A stretch of 64,000 bases of DNA, taken from Heliopora coerulea. Lineage: Eukaryota > Cnidaria > Anthozoa > Scleralcyonacea > Helioporidae. The DNA lies in the NCBI GenBank assembly GCA_030142905.1, contig JASJOG010000010.1, forward strand, positions 1,625,501 to 1,689,500, written 5' to 3'. The notes under the pieces are model-generated. The model searched no databases. It saw only the letters and a program-made list of their open reading frames with translations, and was not told where the DNA came from. The position numbers and the translations under genes are program-made. Positions 12,701-23,900 of the stretch are shown here, one piece after another. The first letter of the stretch is position 1. Each line of letters starts with the position of its first letter.

Positions 12701-15700
12701 TTACATCTGATGAATCTTGGTCCAACTGCAAGGTCGCCACCTGAGAGGGGTAGAGAGAAGGATGATCCCCCTATTATTATCTATAATCGTCGTTGGCTTT
12801 TAAGTTTATAATTTACAACGTTACATAAAACCTTGTATGTCAAGTATTGTGCTAAGTCTCCCAAATTAATGTTATAGTTAATGTCATTACGTTTTATATG
12901 GTATAATAACATCATACAGAGTAAAAAAAAAAAATCTTACAATCTAATTTCATGGTCAAACTACACAAATGTAATGTAACGTTATGAGATTTGAATGATG
13001 TAGTTTTGTTAATGTAAAGCATGCGCACAGATTGAAATGGCTTGCATTTCGTCCCCATTAGACTTAAATATCACGAGGAAGATAGATGAATGGACCTTGC
13101 AAGTCTCCTTAAGATTTGGCCGATCCCAGTGCCACATATCATTCCTTCGGGACGATCCTCTGCTTCCAGAAATCCCTGGCGCGAAAGGCTTTACAAATGT
13201 TTTATTAATGTTTTGGCGTACATGAAATTGGTTTACGATATTACTACAGATGCTCGTAAAACTATCTGGTGTCTACTATATTGTAGATTTTTATACGTGT
13301 CTACATATATTAGACTCCATTGGTTGTGAAAGAAAACTGTGATGGTCACGTATACTTGAAAACAATTTAAAACTTACGCCTTGTAATTTTATTGTTTCAA
13401 TAATTTAAGTGTTCCTCCGTCTGAAGTCTCCTTAAAAACTAAATTGACGCCAAAATAACGCTTGGTTGGAAATGGTTGCGTGTTATTAATTTCAACAATG
13501 GTGGTTTGATTTTTCTAGGACAACATTCCTGACAAAATCCTTACTGTTAAGCACTCTAAGTCAAGCATTGGAGAGAGCTTGGGTGACGAACAAGTAAGTA
13601 TAGTGACAGAAGAAGAAGCATTTGTTCCCCTCTTCCCCCACACACAGTACATTTCTTTCTATTGTACCTCAAATGGAAGAGAATGGGAATCGGTAAGTTT
13701 GTTCGGAACTATTTAATTGATGGAATAGAAGTGAAGCAATACTTCAACGGAATTACAGAAGTTTTAAACGTCCATCTTCTTTCCTTGAACTGAAATCCTG
13801 GTCGAGTACTTCACTCGATATAAAAGCTGCTGTGTTTTCACTGACTCTTAGTGCTAAGATCATGAATATGCAGTTACTTACCCCACCTAGATGGAATAAG
13901 GAAAACCAACGAAACTTTTTGCCCTACAGTCCGAACTCTATCAAGCATCAAAGTCACGCTTTTTAGGTTTCGTTCATACGCTATTAGACTGAATATTATA
14001 TAAACCCTGGCCCCTGCGTAAAAACTTGATGGCAACTTAATAGCCTTGCCATGTATCGGTACCAATGTAGAATTGGATTCTGAATCCGGATTGCAGGAAA
14101 TTTTGTGGGAGAGTTTTGAGCATACTGCTGAGGATATCTGCGGTTTTCTTTAACATGATTTGTAAACCAAGATTAGCATATTGAAACTACAGATTAACTC
14201 GTAATCCTGAATTGCTGCTGATCGTCCTTTGAACAATTGGTTTCTCAATGTTCATGCTTTGGTTTAAAAAATGCGAAAAGACTCGTTTATTTGTTGTGAC
14301 TGCCAAGTGAAACTTGTTCTCAAGTATGTAAAAAGCTTTTCATGAAATTGTCTCGAAAGTAAAGACCGGAAAGGCGTGAAATCGAAATATGAAAAATGCG
14401 ATCCTTCATTCAACTATACGGCGATTAATATGGAATTACTTGATCGGATTGGGACAATTTAGATTGACGTAAGGGAACACCACGAAAGTAAGATGGCATT
14501 TACAGGATCGACAGTAGCGTCGCGAGGAATATACAGGGGTAGGCCTTCGACCATGCGCGCCAAAATAAGGGGGGGGCGTCAAGTCGTGATACTTTTTATT
14601 CTTGAACACCGTCACACCGTCACTCCGTCGTTGGCATCATTTCTGCTGCTTTTCAACTTATTAATGGAGAAGTGGTCGCCGCAAGTTAAGTTTGTCCGTG
14701 CGTGCCGATAGCGCTTATCACCTCTCTCCGGATTGTTAGTATCCAGAACACTTCACTATGAAAACTAATCCGATACGAAAATGGTCAGGAATTATGGGAC
14801 TGAGAGGTTGAACAAAAATGTGCAAGAATTGAAAATCACAGAATTAATATAGATAATAGTATGGTTTCGAGTGCAATTTGGAAAAAACACGCATCAGTGA
14901 GTCTTTCGAAGACTATCAAAAGAGCACGATTGCCAAGGACGAGTGCTATTTGAGGTCATTGAAAAAACTCACAAGTACGTGTTTTTCCAAATTGCACGAG
15001 AAATCATGCTATTACCAATTAATAATATACATGAAAAAGGTAGTAGAGTGCGTAAAAAAGGTAACTCAGTGCAAATTACAGTATTACCTTTTTTTCGGCA
15101 CTGCGTTACCTTGAAATTGCCCTGCTCTTAGCCAATCAGAATCGAGAAATTTTTTCATGTGTATTGTTAAGGGTTTAAATGTATTATTGTGTTACAAAAG
15201 TTAAATAGTACAGTTTGGCTGATCCTAGCTGGTTTTTGAATTTCAACAATTTTGAAACTTTTCTAGACTAACCTAGGAAGCACGTTTCCTTTTGAAGACT
15301 ATTGGATTTCCACCTTATCCAGGGAGAACAGTCAGGAGTTTATTGAAATTCCACAAACTACCTGCGAAGACTGTCTATACGAAGTCAAAGAATGGGAAGA
15401 ACAGCAGGAAAGACAAAGAAAAACAAACAGTTTGCATGAGCTGGAACTTAGGAAGCTTTATGTGCCTAACAAACCTGATTCAGACTCAGATAGCCAATCA
15501 GAAATCGACAGTGAATGCTCGGAGAAACAAAGTAAAGCCAATTCAGAGGATGAAATTAACGACAACAGCAATACCAATAAATATAAATCATATACAACCG
15601 TTGTACCCCAAATTATATTAACAGGTAAGACATAAAGAAGCATACTGTGAAAAGACGTGAGGGTTGCTACACCCTACACCCGATATTATTATATTAATTT

Positions 15701-17045
15701 GGTAAAGGAGGATCTGGATTTGTTTGCAAATTGAAAGTGGATAAAGATTGGGATTCAAGGCTTTGACATAATTCGATATTTTCTAAGCACATCTGTCGAA
15801 TGATATCCACTTAACCCCTCAGATTACCTGTTCCTTACAAACATTCGAATCTATCGGTTGATAAAGTAGAGATAGTACTCTCGTCCTTCCTCTAATGTAG
15901 GCAGTCAATGTACGCCATGCCAGTCTGGTTACAGAAGCCAGTCTTTTCAAACTTGTGCTTGTTCGAGGACAGGGTAAAAGTTAATTTGAACAGGATTTAG
16001 AATGTGGGATCAATGAATTGAATAATATTTTTGTTCGTAGATTATTCAAATAGAATAAATGCAAGTACTCCTAAATATTACCATATGGTTCGGATTACAG
16101 ATTCTAGTGGCAACGAAATAAACCATCGTGAAAAATGTAAGTATTTCTGGCACCACTGACACACACCGTCACGCCACGTAACTATTCAACGCGACACATG
16201 ATCCGAAAATTGACATGTAGAACTAGGTTTGATATAATTTTATATAGTCCAGTTATTAACTGAGGTAAGGGAAGCGAACAAATAGTTGGTTTTTGGTCAT
16301 GTGAAGTGCCCGTAGGAACAACATTGCATTATTATATGGCTGTGGCAGCCAGCGGTTCGAATACGGAAATCCTGCAAGTCGATTGGTTCATAAACAGTCG
16401 GATTTTTCCCGTATTGCCCGCTCAGGGGGATCTAAAAAAGCCTTGCATGTGTCGACTTAAAACGTTTGACAATATATAGAGTAAAAATGTATTACGAACA
16501 ATCAGAAAAGGAAAAGTAACTATGTAGAGTGAAGAAATTCTTTATGAAATCACGATAGAATTGCAGGTTTTTATGTGACGTTCTCTACCTTCTTAATTAT
16601 ATTTCAGTGAAGAACATACGATAAACTATTTACTGACCTCACTTGTTCGGCATGTACTAGTGAAATATCGGACCGATGTTTTTAATAAATGAGTAATAGT
16701 AAATACTGCCAGCACACGGTTCTGATGAAACCGTGATAGAGTGCAAAGTTTTGAAAAAAATTTCTTTCTCACATTATGGAAGCCAATGATAGATCACTCA
16801 GTTACTAGTTCATCTGACAAACTACGAGATTTAAGTCCCTCGAATCTGGATATTTTCCAAGACGTCGTGATGGGAAATGTCAAGATTTTCCTTATTGAAA
16901 TTTTATTTCGTTCAGCATATTAAGTCATTGATTGCTCGGCATCTTTTTAAATAATACAAAACACGTGATGCTTCATGAAAGAAATCTTCTAACATGAACA
17001 ACCAATTTCCTTTTGTTTTCAGTGACTAGCCCGGTCTCAGTATGA
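496..17045 (+). CDS. Adhesion G-protein-coupled receptor (3' part of gene, multi-exon)
   Basis: Plasma-membrane receptor of the adhesion GPCR family; the N-terminal extracellular region lies upstream of the window. In-phase exons seen: 496-595, 696-742, 1466-1592, 3203-3300, 3833-3935, 4326-4485, 4994-5060, 5925-5991, 8022-8148, 9048-9089, 9545-9655, 11076-11133, 11761-11909, 13519-13593, 15267-15624, 16041-16136 and 17023-17045 (TGA 17043-17045). They encode the end of the GAIN domain, the GPS autoproteolysis site, TM1-TM7 and a tail of about 270 residues. Phases match at every junction except 5991/8022: one exon carrying the end of TM5 and intracellular loop 3 is not resolved. ATTAAA at 17248-17253 is a possible poly(A) signal. 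Ligand and subfamily cannot be told without the N-terminus. The family call is firm; the first exon start and the tail exons are less certain. Confidence 0.9.
1466..1592 (+). CDS. aGPCR GPS exon (autoproteolysis site)
   Basis: Encodes YPGSWSTKGC followed by the GPS core CHCHHMTSFSILMQV, with the four expected Cys when joined to the previous exon. In adhesion GPCRs the receptor self-cleaves at His-Leu|Ser/Thr. Here the triad reads His-Met-Thr, so the His general base and Thr nucleophile are kept and only the middle residue differs. The exon closes in phase 0 and runs into the stalk and TM1 exon at 3203. Confidence 0.92.
2667..2735. repeat. Small foldback in aGPCR intron
   Basis: GTGCTTAATCGGATTTAAAAC at about 2670-2690 is inverted with two mismatches near 2709-2732, around an 18-base loop. 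It lies in the intron between the GPS and TM1 exons. The remainder of that 1.6-kb intron shows no convincing gene. Confidence 0.5.
3203..4485 (+). CDS. aGPCR exons for TM1, TM2 and TM3
   Basis: Exon 3203-3300 encodes the short stalk and TM1 (ELILGWVTRIGLYISLVALG...). Exon 3833-3935 encodes the first intracellular loop and TM2 (SNLIFSLAVGEALFLWGI). Exon 4326-4485 encodes TM3 with the family signature HYFFLVAFHWMAAEGVILY and a basic second loop (KSSKKDKR). The Cys in VTCY at the top of TM3 is the expected extracellular disulphide partner. Phases run 2, 0, 1 across the three donors. Confidence 0.92.
3717..3743. repeat. ACTAAT microsatellite
   Basis: About four tandem copies of ACTAAT in an aGPCR intron. 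Confidence 0.85.
4994..5991 (+). CDS. aGPCR exons for TM4 and TM5
   Basis: Exon 4994-5060 encodes TM4 (GIPAAIVSISLAVG) and the start of extracellular loop 2. Exon 5925-5991 encodes CCWLSVKHGLIWSFVGPAL, the conserved Cys-Trp of loop 2 and the start of TM5, ending in phase 0. The rest of TM5 and intracellular loop 3 should lie between 5992 and 8021. A stretch near 6899-6962 encodes a hydrophobic segment (LILMIVWTLLFLAM) before a good donor, but its phase fits neither neighbour. Confidence 0.9.
6305..6545. repeat. GCTGGCTGG-type minisatellite
   Basis: Degenerate tandem copies of units such as CTGGCTGGCGTGCTGACTGG fill about 240 bases of the intron after the TM5 exon. Open frames across it are products of the repeat. 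Confidence 0.7.
7040..7400. repeat. TGTTGTG-rich low-complexity tract
   Basis: A strongly strand-biased G/T-rich run built from irregular GTTGTGTTG units in the same intron. The short Cys/Val-rich frames across it are low-complexity artefacts. Confidence 0.65.
8022..9089 (+). CDS. aGPCR exons for TM6 and TM7
   Basis: Exon 8022-8148 encodes TM6 (KGAAIVTCLLGVTWIFGVFF), the short third extracellular loop and the start of TM7 (YLFNICNVFQ). Exon 9048-9089 is only 42 bases and encodes GFFIFIFHCLMDEK, the end of TM7 and the start of helix 8. Splitting TM7 at Gln-Gly is a common aGPCR intron position. Confidence 0.93.
8802..8883. repeat. GAAT/GAAC-type imperfect microsatellite
   Basis: About twenty imperfect copies of a 4-base unit (GAAC, GAAT, GGAT) in the intron between the two TM7 exons. 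Confidence 0.8.
9545..17045 (+). CDS. aGPCR exons for the cytoplasmic tail
   Basis: Exon 9545-9655 starts IRQQYYQVL, the usual R-x-x-Y-x-x segment after TM7, and contains a basic KKERRR patch. Exons 11076-11133, 11761-11909, 13519-13593, 15267-15624 and 16041-16136 keep frame across all junctions. They are rich in Ser, Thr, Glu and Asp, including an acidic run with repeated Asp-Ser around 15477-15500. The last exon adds TSPVSV before TGA. Support falls toward the 3' end because the tail is not conserved; several exons could be alternatively spliced. Confidence 0.72.
9723..9912. repeat. Inverted pair of tRNA-like (SINE head) sequences
   Basis: Plus arm 9851-9910 has a tRNA D-arm/A-box look (AGCTCAATTGGGAGAGC) and a B box (GTGTTCGAATCCC). 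The minus arm 9723-9780 has the same head in opposite orientation (AGCTCTATTGGTAGAGC). Both then read AG-GGTCC-GTAACC-AAGATG. Acceptor and anticodon stems do not pair well, so these are tRNA-derived repeats, not working tRNA genes. They lie in an aGPCR intron, about 70 bases apart. Confidence 0.6.
11993..12275 (-). mobile_element. tRNA-derived SINE
   Basis: On the minus strand an A box (GTGGCACAGTGG, 12256-12267) is followed about 32 bases on by a B box (GGTTCGATTCC, 12214-12224), the spacing of a Pol III internal promoter. Downstream is the module TCTCCGGGTACTCCGGTTTC (about 12100-12125), which recalls the central block of vertebrate and invertebrate tRNA-SINEs. The element ends in an ACCTTT-type tandem tail at 11993-12012. 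It lies in an aGPCR intron, antisense to the gene. Confidence 0.75.
14868..15000. repeat. Short inverted-repeat element (MITE-like)
   Basis: CGAGTGCAATTTGGAAAAAACACG at 14868 is matched by its near-perfect inverse ending at 15000. The interior also folds (AAAGAGCAC against GTGCTATTT). It encodes nothing and lies just upstream of the aGPCR tail exon at 15267. Confidence 0.65.
15045..15175 (+). repeat. Dispersed repeat, copy 1
   Basis: Contains GGCACTGCGTTACCTTGAAATTGC then AGCCAATCAGAATCGAGAAAT and a TTTTTCATGTGTATTGT run. A related copy is at 36845-36970, so this is an interspersed repeat family. Confidence 0.55.
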
Positions 17046-20000
17046 AAGATAAAAACATTTGGACATGTCAGTGGTTCGTGGAACTCCATCAAAATTCCCA
17101 GATGAAGATTACAAGTAGTCTGCATGGAGAAGATGAAAGACTGCAGATGAAGATTAAAGTCAATTTGAAGATGGAAATGTAGCAAGAAGTTAGGCTTTCT
17201 CGTGGTAGATGCGTGAAGGAGAAGATGGAAATACAATGATATTACATATTAAAAAGATGTCAAAGGGAGATGGGAGTATCATGGAATTTAGGGCTTTGCA
17301 AGTATACGTCAAATATGTAACATGAAAGATATTGTAGCAACCTGCAAAGTTACCGTCAACACTGTCTGATACAAGTCATCGCTGCAGAGAGCATAAACCT
17401 TATAACGTCTCTCAGTTTTTGGAAAACATTAAAATAGTTTGAAACCAACTTTTAATTTATTCTTACAGCTAATTTCCTAATTATTGTTTTTCAAAATGCT
17501 CTCGACCATAATCACACTATTTAATTTACTTGCACGGCTTCATAACAAGGCGACGTTGCTTAGCCTGATTTTGCATCGCATGAGCAAAAACTATCTTGGC
17601 AATTGCCCTCGACTTTTGCTTCGGTTTTTCCTTTACCACGGCAATTAGGATAACATTCGAACGCTTGGCAGAATCATATTTTATGTGACAGATTAAACAA
17701 AACATTTCATAAATAGATATGTTTGGTTCCATACGCTTCTTGGCTGTTTATCATTTAGGTCAGCCATAGATTTTTAAACGAGAAAACTAAGTTCAGCTAT
17801 ATGGACCAAAGGAAGAAAAGTGTTCTAGGATAGTCTCGTCGCTGTTTCAGTAGTCTGGTGCTTTAAGATAGTTATAAACTTTTTATAACTTTGACTATCG
17901 GTGACGATCCCTAATGTTCACAGAAATAGAAATCATGATCTAGGATTCAACATTATAGTTCAGAGAGGATGTTTTATCTGGTACCGACCAACCTTAGGCC
18001 ACCAGAACTGCAGCATTTAACGGTAAAAAAACAGAGCAAAATGTAAAAAAGGAGAGGGATATAAACATGCGTGGGGTAGCTTAAACCCCCGGATGAGAAT
18101 ATTTGGTCGGAGAACGCTTCGCAAGCTAACCTTAATATGTCTTTTCTTGACCGGGGTTTCACAAAATTTTCACCATTTTATACCACAAGTTGGTAAATTT
18201 CATTCCTCATCGAACCATGTAATTCTTGCAATAGTTAAAACAATATTTTTTATTACAAGTCAGCCTATCAAGTGGACGAAAACGGAAAACTTTTAGCTTT
18301 TATTCCTGACTAAATTTATATCAAAACAAGTAGACATCTTGCCGTCGTTTTCTCTGTAAGATAGTCGATTCGGGATTTGCCCTCATTGACTATATCTGAC
18401 TTTATCTAATTGTTAAGTAGCGAGAAGAACTATGTCGAGAGTAGAGCTTTGTATGTTATTATGAATGGTACAAACCTTGTAAAATGATATATATATATAT
18501 ATATATATATTTAATATCCAAATAGAGTTGTTTGTTCATAAAAGGAATTTTTGTTTATTTAATTCGAGGAACGTGCACGCTTTTTTGTAACTCAAGACGA
18601 AAAAAGGCTCCAGTGTTAGGTTGGTTTTGTAAGGTTTTCTTACCAACTTTGATTTTATTCAGATAAAGTTAAATAGGGAGATTAAAACCAGTTCCAGCTT
18701 CTCAACCTTGTCACAAGAACTGGAGACCGAGACGGAGAAATGGCCTGGAAAATCCTGGAAACTACGTGACAAAATATGTTCGTAGAATTTTGCTGCAAGT
18801 TAGAAATGGGAAAAAAATATTTCACTTCAGACTGATATTTTTTCAAAAATTTGAATTGAAACTTTAGATTAAAAGCTGGTTTAGGATTGGAGCTAGGGTC
18901 ACAAATAGGATTGCTGATTGGGATCACAGTTTGGGAAAAGACTACCATCAGCAACATTGCGAAGTTGTCATCTGACGTCGCTCTCAGGCCAGCGTAATAG
19001 CGTCTTCTGTTAGAAAATAACGCTGCCATAACGACTACTTGTTTTACTTTCAAATTAATGTAGAAAATTAATATAAAATTTTCAACGTATATGAGAAACT
19101 TTCACGTTTTTCTCAGCTTTACCAGGGCGTTTCTGTATCATCAACCTTCCGCAAGAAATGTTATGGGGACAAGGTTGCCGGTTCCTAATTCTAGAACTAC
19201 TTTCAGGAGCACAGTTCCTTCTATATAGCTCCTTAGCAACACTGAAAACGCTGGATACGCCCTTCCAAGATACAGGACTAGAATTCCGAACGCAGTGAAA
19301 ATGTTCTCGAATTTCAGGGTTCTCGTTTGGTTCACCCGACCTATTTCATTAATTGTTATTGTTATCTACTCTGACAAGATTTCCGCGGGCAGACGCCACA
19401 AGTGGAAAAGCTGTCACTGTCGTGGAACTCTCATGAATTACGTAAGTATATGTGCAGTTATAAGATTTTCGCACAATTGTATACGTGGAAGAACTCGATG
19501 AACAATAATTTTGAAGGTTGTGAGGCCTTATTAAGCATTAAATCAACCATCCCAAAAATATACATACAGAGGAAATTTCTTCAATGCTTGAAACAGTAAC
19601 TGAAAGATACAGCAAATCATTCCTACAAGAGATAGGGCAGGAAAGAAGAAATGTAGACGGTTTTATTTACACAGCCAAATGTGTAAAATTATTTCCATGC
19701 AACGTTCACCGAGCTTTTTTAAGCTACTCAAAAAATCTATATTATGTTCTGGTGTAAACGTACTTCGAAGTAAATTTTAACCAAAAGAAATTCAAGGCAA
19801 GCTGAAAGTGGTTTAAACAGAGATAAAGATTAGGACATGGGACGTGCGTGCGAGTTAGTGACTGCCTAAAAATAAAACGAGCGAAGCAAATATTTTCATT
19901 ATATATACCAGCATGTGCGTAAACACAGCAGGAAGGTACTTCCCATGCAGTAGTTTATTTTACAATCACCGAGATGTTCTCTATCGATGGAAAACTTTGT

Positions 20001-20600
20001 AAAAGTCATTCCGTATTGCTAATCGAATAAAACACTATCCACGCATATGCCTTTCGCATTTCTGGCTGGCCTGCTAGGTATTTCCTAACTACCTTTTTAA
20101 CACAATCAATATCGGCAAATCTCAGTATGTACAAAATATATGAATAATATATCTGCATACTACGACGTTTCATAGGATTTCGTACAGAATCGTTCCGAAA
20201 CGGTTCCTGAAGAACATTCTTTTTTAATTATCAAGCCTGGTACCATCTTTTCTATTTATTTTCTATTAAATGTTACAGGTCAAAATCTAGGGACTAAAGT
20301 GCTTAGCAAAAGGCCAGAACAGGTTTAGAATGTTTGTCGTTTTATTGCAAAATGAAAGAAAAATTGGAATATACAAAACTCGTTGTTTAAAATTACATAA
20401 AAGGTTAACTACCTTGACATGCTAATGTTTTAGCTCGCAATGTACGGCGCCATTCAGGAAACCATCAATATTACCTTGAAACCAAAGGTTGTAAGATCGA
20501 CATATCTGTTGCATTCGTGAGATGAGTACCAGATGGAATCAATGAAAAAAACAAACAAAAAACCCAATTATTTAATTCCTTGTTTTTAAAAGCTTTGGTG
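17046..20600. other. Intergenic region between convergent genes
   Basis: Between the aGPCR stop and the ASF1 3' end. It begins with the aGPCR 3' UTR, contains an (AT)12 microsatellite at 18487-18510, and otherwise has only short frames without recognisable domains. No host gene is supported here. Confidence 0.6.
18487..18510. repeat. (AT)12 microsatellite
   Basis: Twelve uninterrupted AT dinucleotides. Confidence 0.95.
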
Positions 20601-20736
20601 TATTGCTTCACAATAGTTTATGTTAAGTTATTAAACATTTGTACAATATTTCATTTTTTCCCCGCAAGGAATCAGAAGTGAACGTTAGTTTATAATAGAA
20701 AGACTGATGTTTATCATGGCCATTGATGGTACTGCT

Positions 20737-20742
20737 TTTATT
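20737..20742 (-). promoter_or_regulatory. ASF1 poly(A) signal
   Basis: AATAAA on the minus strand, about 50 bases past the ASF1 stop codon. Confidence 0.55.
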
Positions 20743-20789
20743 TACAGTGTGCATGTTTTTATGGCTTGGCCGAAATAGGAAACAAGATT

Positions 20790-20906
20790 TCAATTTGTGG
20801 TAACAGTGCTTGGAGTAGCTGCCATCGATTCTTCTTTTTCCTCCTTGTCCCATTCGATTTTGAATCGCGTTACCCTTGGTTCAGAAGCTAAAATGTTTCT
20901 CTGCAA
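20790..20906 (-). CDS. ASF1: ASF1 exon 4
   Basis: Encodes [20 protein letters not shown], then an acidic/basic KEEKEES and a short Ser/Thr-rich end, stop TGA. It includes the TRF-x-I-x-W strand that closes the ASF1 core. Confidence 0.95.
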   Translation of the reverse strand: MQRNILASEPRVTRFKIEWDKEEKEESMAATPSTVTTN

Positions 20907-23900
20907 CTGAAACGAAACATTTTGAATAAATGTTAGAATTCTATGGTAAATTAAGACAAATGAACGGTGTTCTAAAACTGTTAAAGATATCAGACATAAT
21001 TAAACGCCTGCCTTTACAACTGACCGTTTTTAGAAATCTGCTCGATCCGAATACCGTTATCCGGTAAAATTCTACCGGATGTTTACCGGATAGTGCTGGG
21101 GTATTAGTGAGGAGAAAAGTGTCTTTGAGTGTGCCAGTAAGCACATGTAAAGCACATGTACTGTGTACAAAACGAAATTGAGTTACAGAGGTTGAAACAC
21201 CACCATTTCAAACTTATCGGATGACTTATTACAAATAGGCACACAGTGTGTACATATGTCTACTGACCCAGTTGTTGGAGACATAAATTAAGACATACCA
21301 AAATGGGTCGCAATAAACTGAATAAAACTAATTCTCTTAAAAATGGCAACGGTTTAAGTAATAAAATGCCTGATGCTGGTATATCCTAATAATATGGAAA
21401 CAAAATATTAACCATCAGTGAAAGCAGGGTGGCGATTATGTGACAGAAACTTTGAAATAAAATTATCTCAGGACACACTTTCAGTGAAGATATACCAGAG
21501 AGCCGGTAAGGATTTATTCCCATTCAAGGAAGACCACAGTGGTACCAAAGGTGTCTACTCTAAATTTCTCTTGCCTTGAACATCCTTTTCAGAAATTCAT
21601 CTCTAAAAGTTCGAATTTCTTATTTAACTTACTAAGTGGGAGGGCACATCCCTTTGACGAGTAAAATCGCCTGGTGTTAGCCGGAGTAAAACACTAAAGT
21701 GCACCATCGCCCCTTAATGGGTTAAGTAATCCAACTTATGTGCATGTTCAGTGTTTCCCAGTTGGCAATAGGGGAGGGGGATGATAAATTTATCCCTGAG
21801 CACTTATAGTACATACATACTATGCCATTGCTACAGACTCTTTTTGTCTCACAATTCTAGCATAATTATATTTTTTAAATGGTCTCTTTTCTCTTGTGGG
21901 GTCATCCTCATTTGATTCATTATCGCTGCCTTTTAAATGTAGCAGGCATTGTAATGAAACAGATGATACAAATTGTATTCTTATAACCCTTATTAGGTTG
22001 CATACAACACTCACTGTTTAATTAAAAAGGTGTAGTTTTGTCCTGAGCACATGTAATAAGCTTGAAATATTGTCCTAAGCTTTCAACAACTTCAACGCAT
22101 TCCAGATAAATCTCTTATGTGAAAATCAAAATTTTAAATTCCGCCGGAAATGAGTCTAAAAATGTAACTATGTTGACACCAATGGTCAGCAAATGGCTTC
22201 TTATAATTTAACCAACCTGACAATTAACCCATCATGGGGTTGGCACCACAGTCTGCAGAATAAAATCATCTGGCATTAGCCAGGATCAAATTCTAAAGTA
22301 AGCTCTGGCCCCTTGGGGCCCTTAATGGGTTAACCAAGTTGAGAGTTAACCTATCAAGGGCCAGGTTTTACAACTCTATTTAACAACTCTATTTAACAGA
22401 GTTGTCTAGCATTAGCTGTGTAGAACGAAATTCTACAGTGCACTCTTGCCACTTAGTGGTTCAACTAATAACAAGCAAATATTTGATTAATACCATGATT
22501 AAGTGATACAGAAGGGCCATTACTTACTCTGATAAACATACAGTGTAGCACTAGAAACTGATTCAGTGCATTTAAGCAATAAATTTTATTACGGTAAGTC
22601 AAAAGCATTTCAGGTACGTCAGTTAGTAATGATAAGTCTTTGTTGTTAGATCTACAGTATTTAGCACATCATCTTGGCATACCAAACCAAAACTTACATG
22701 TATTTATTCTTTAAACAACAACTTAATTCTTCTTTCATACTATTAAGCAAGCTGTTACATTTACATGAATTAGAATAACTTGGATTTTGAGGTTTCAGAA
22801 TCAATATATTATTTGGAATGTTTAATTTCCATATAGTAGATGAACTGACTACATACTGTACTGTATGAATAAATATCCATCAACTGTTTGTCTGTGGCAA
22901 TACTAGTGACATTACAAGAATCTACTGTGCTTGGGATCACATTTTTGATAATACCAAACAATATTACATGTAATTAATTTAACATTTCAAATAAAAATCT
23001 AAAAATGAACTAAAAGAATAAATTTAAAAAAATATCCTAACTAGATTTCATGTTCCTTTGTTCAACTTATTGATGATGTACTGTATATTAGAAATCTAAG
23101 GGACTTGTCCCAAATCAACTTGCTTCTTTATACATGTATCTGGAACCTGAAGAAAACCCTTCAGTGAATGTTTACCAATACAGCATGATGAACTACTTGG
23201 TACGACAAATGAAATACAGTTTAGCGGAGATCTGAGTTAATTTAGCAATTACAGGCTCAACTAACTTAAACCCAACCCTTTAAAGTCAGGGATTTGTCAG
23301 AGTCTGCAAAACTGTACTACAGCTGCCACCTATACTACAAGTTTCCCTTTTCCTGGATCTCGCAGTGACATTAAATTGATACATTGTTTTAGTCTCCCCT
23401 GAGAGATTTTAAAATTAATCTGAGATAAAATTTTGCAAGGAATATTATGATTTATCCTTTCATGGAAGGTGGAAAATTGAGCTAATTCATGCATTTTCCC
23501 CTTTCATTCTCTACACACAGTATTAAAATACTTCTTTTTTCTTTTTGATATATTGTTGAAAAGTTTGAGAAATAAAACTGAATAAGAATGCACTACATAC
23601 CTTATGAAAATCTGTTTTTTCAGGTGGGTTTTCTCTTAGTTCAGGATCAACATACTCGTTGTTAACATAATATCCAATCCTCACAAACTCTTGTCCTCTG
23701 TATGAGCAAGTTAAAAGTAAAACAGTGACCCCAACAGCATCTTGAACTGGGATTCTTTTAGGATCTGGACTGTCAGCCTTAATTTGCAAGAGTTTCAAAA
23801 ACATCAATATATTTATTTTAGCCATTTCTCAAGATACATTTATAACAAGCAGTATTCCTACAACAGAACAAATACCGTATGCTTCTTATTGTAAACCCTG

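Noticed and set aside
15900..15974. Extra Cys-rich aGPCR tail exon
   Set aside because: The acceptor phase fits exon 15624, but the donor phase would cause a stop in the 16041 exon.
18682..19053. 123-codon minus-strand frame
   Set aside because: Composition is near random, no start context, no domain and no splice continuation; a transposon remnant is possible but not supportable.
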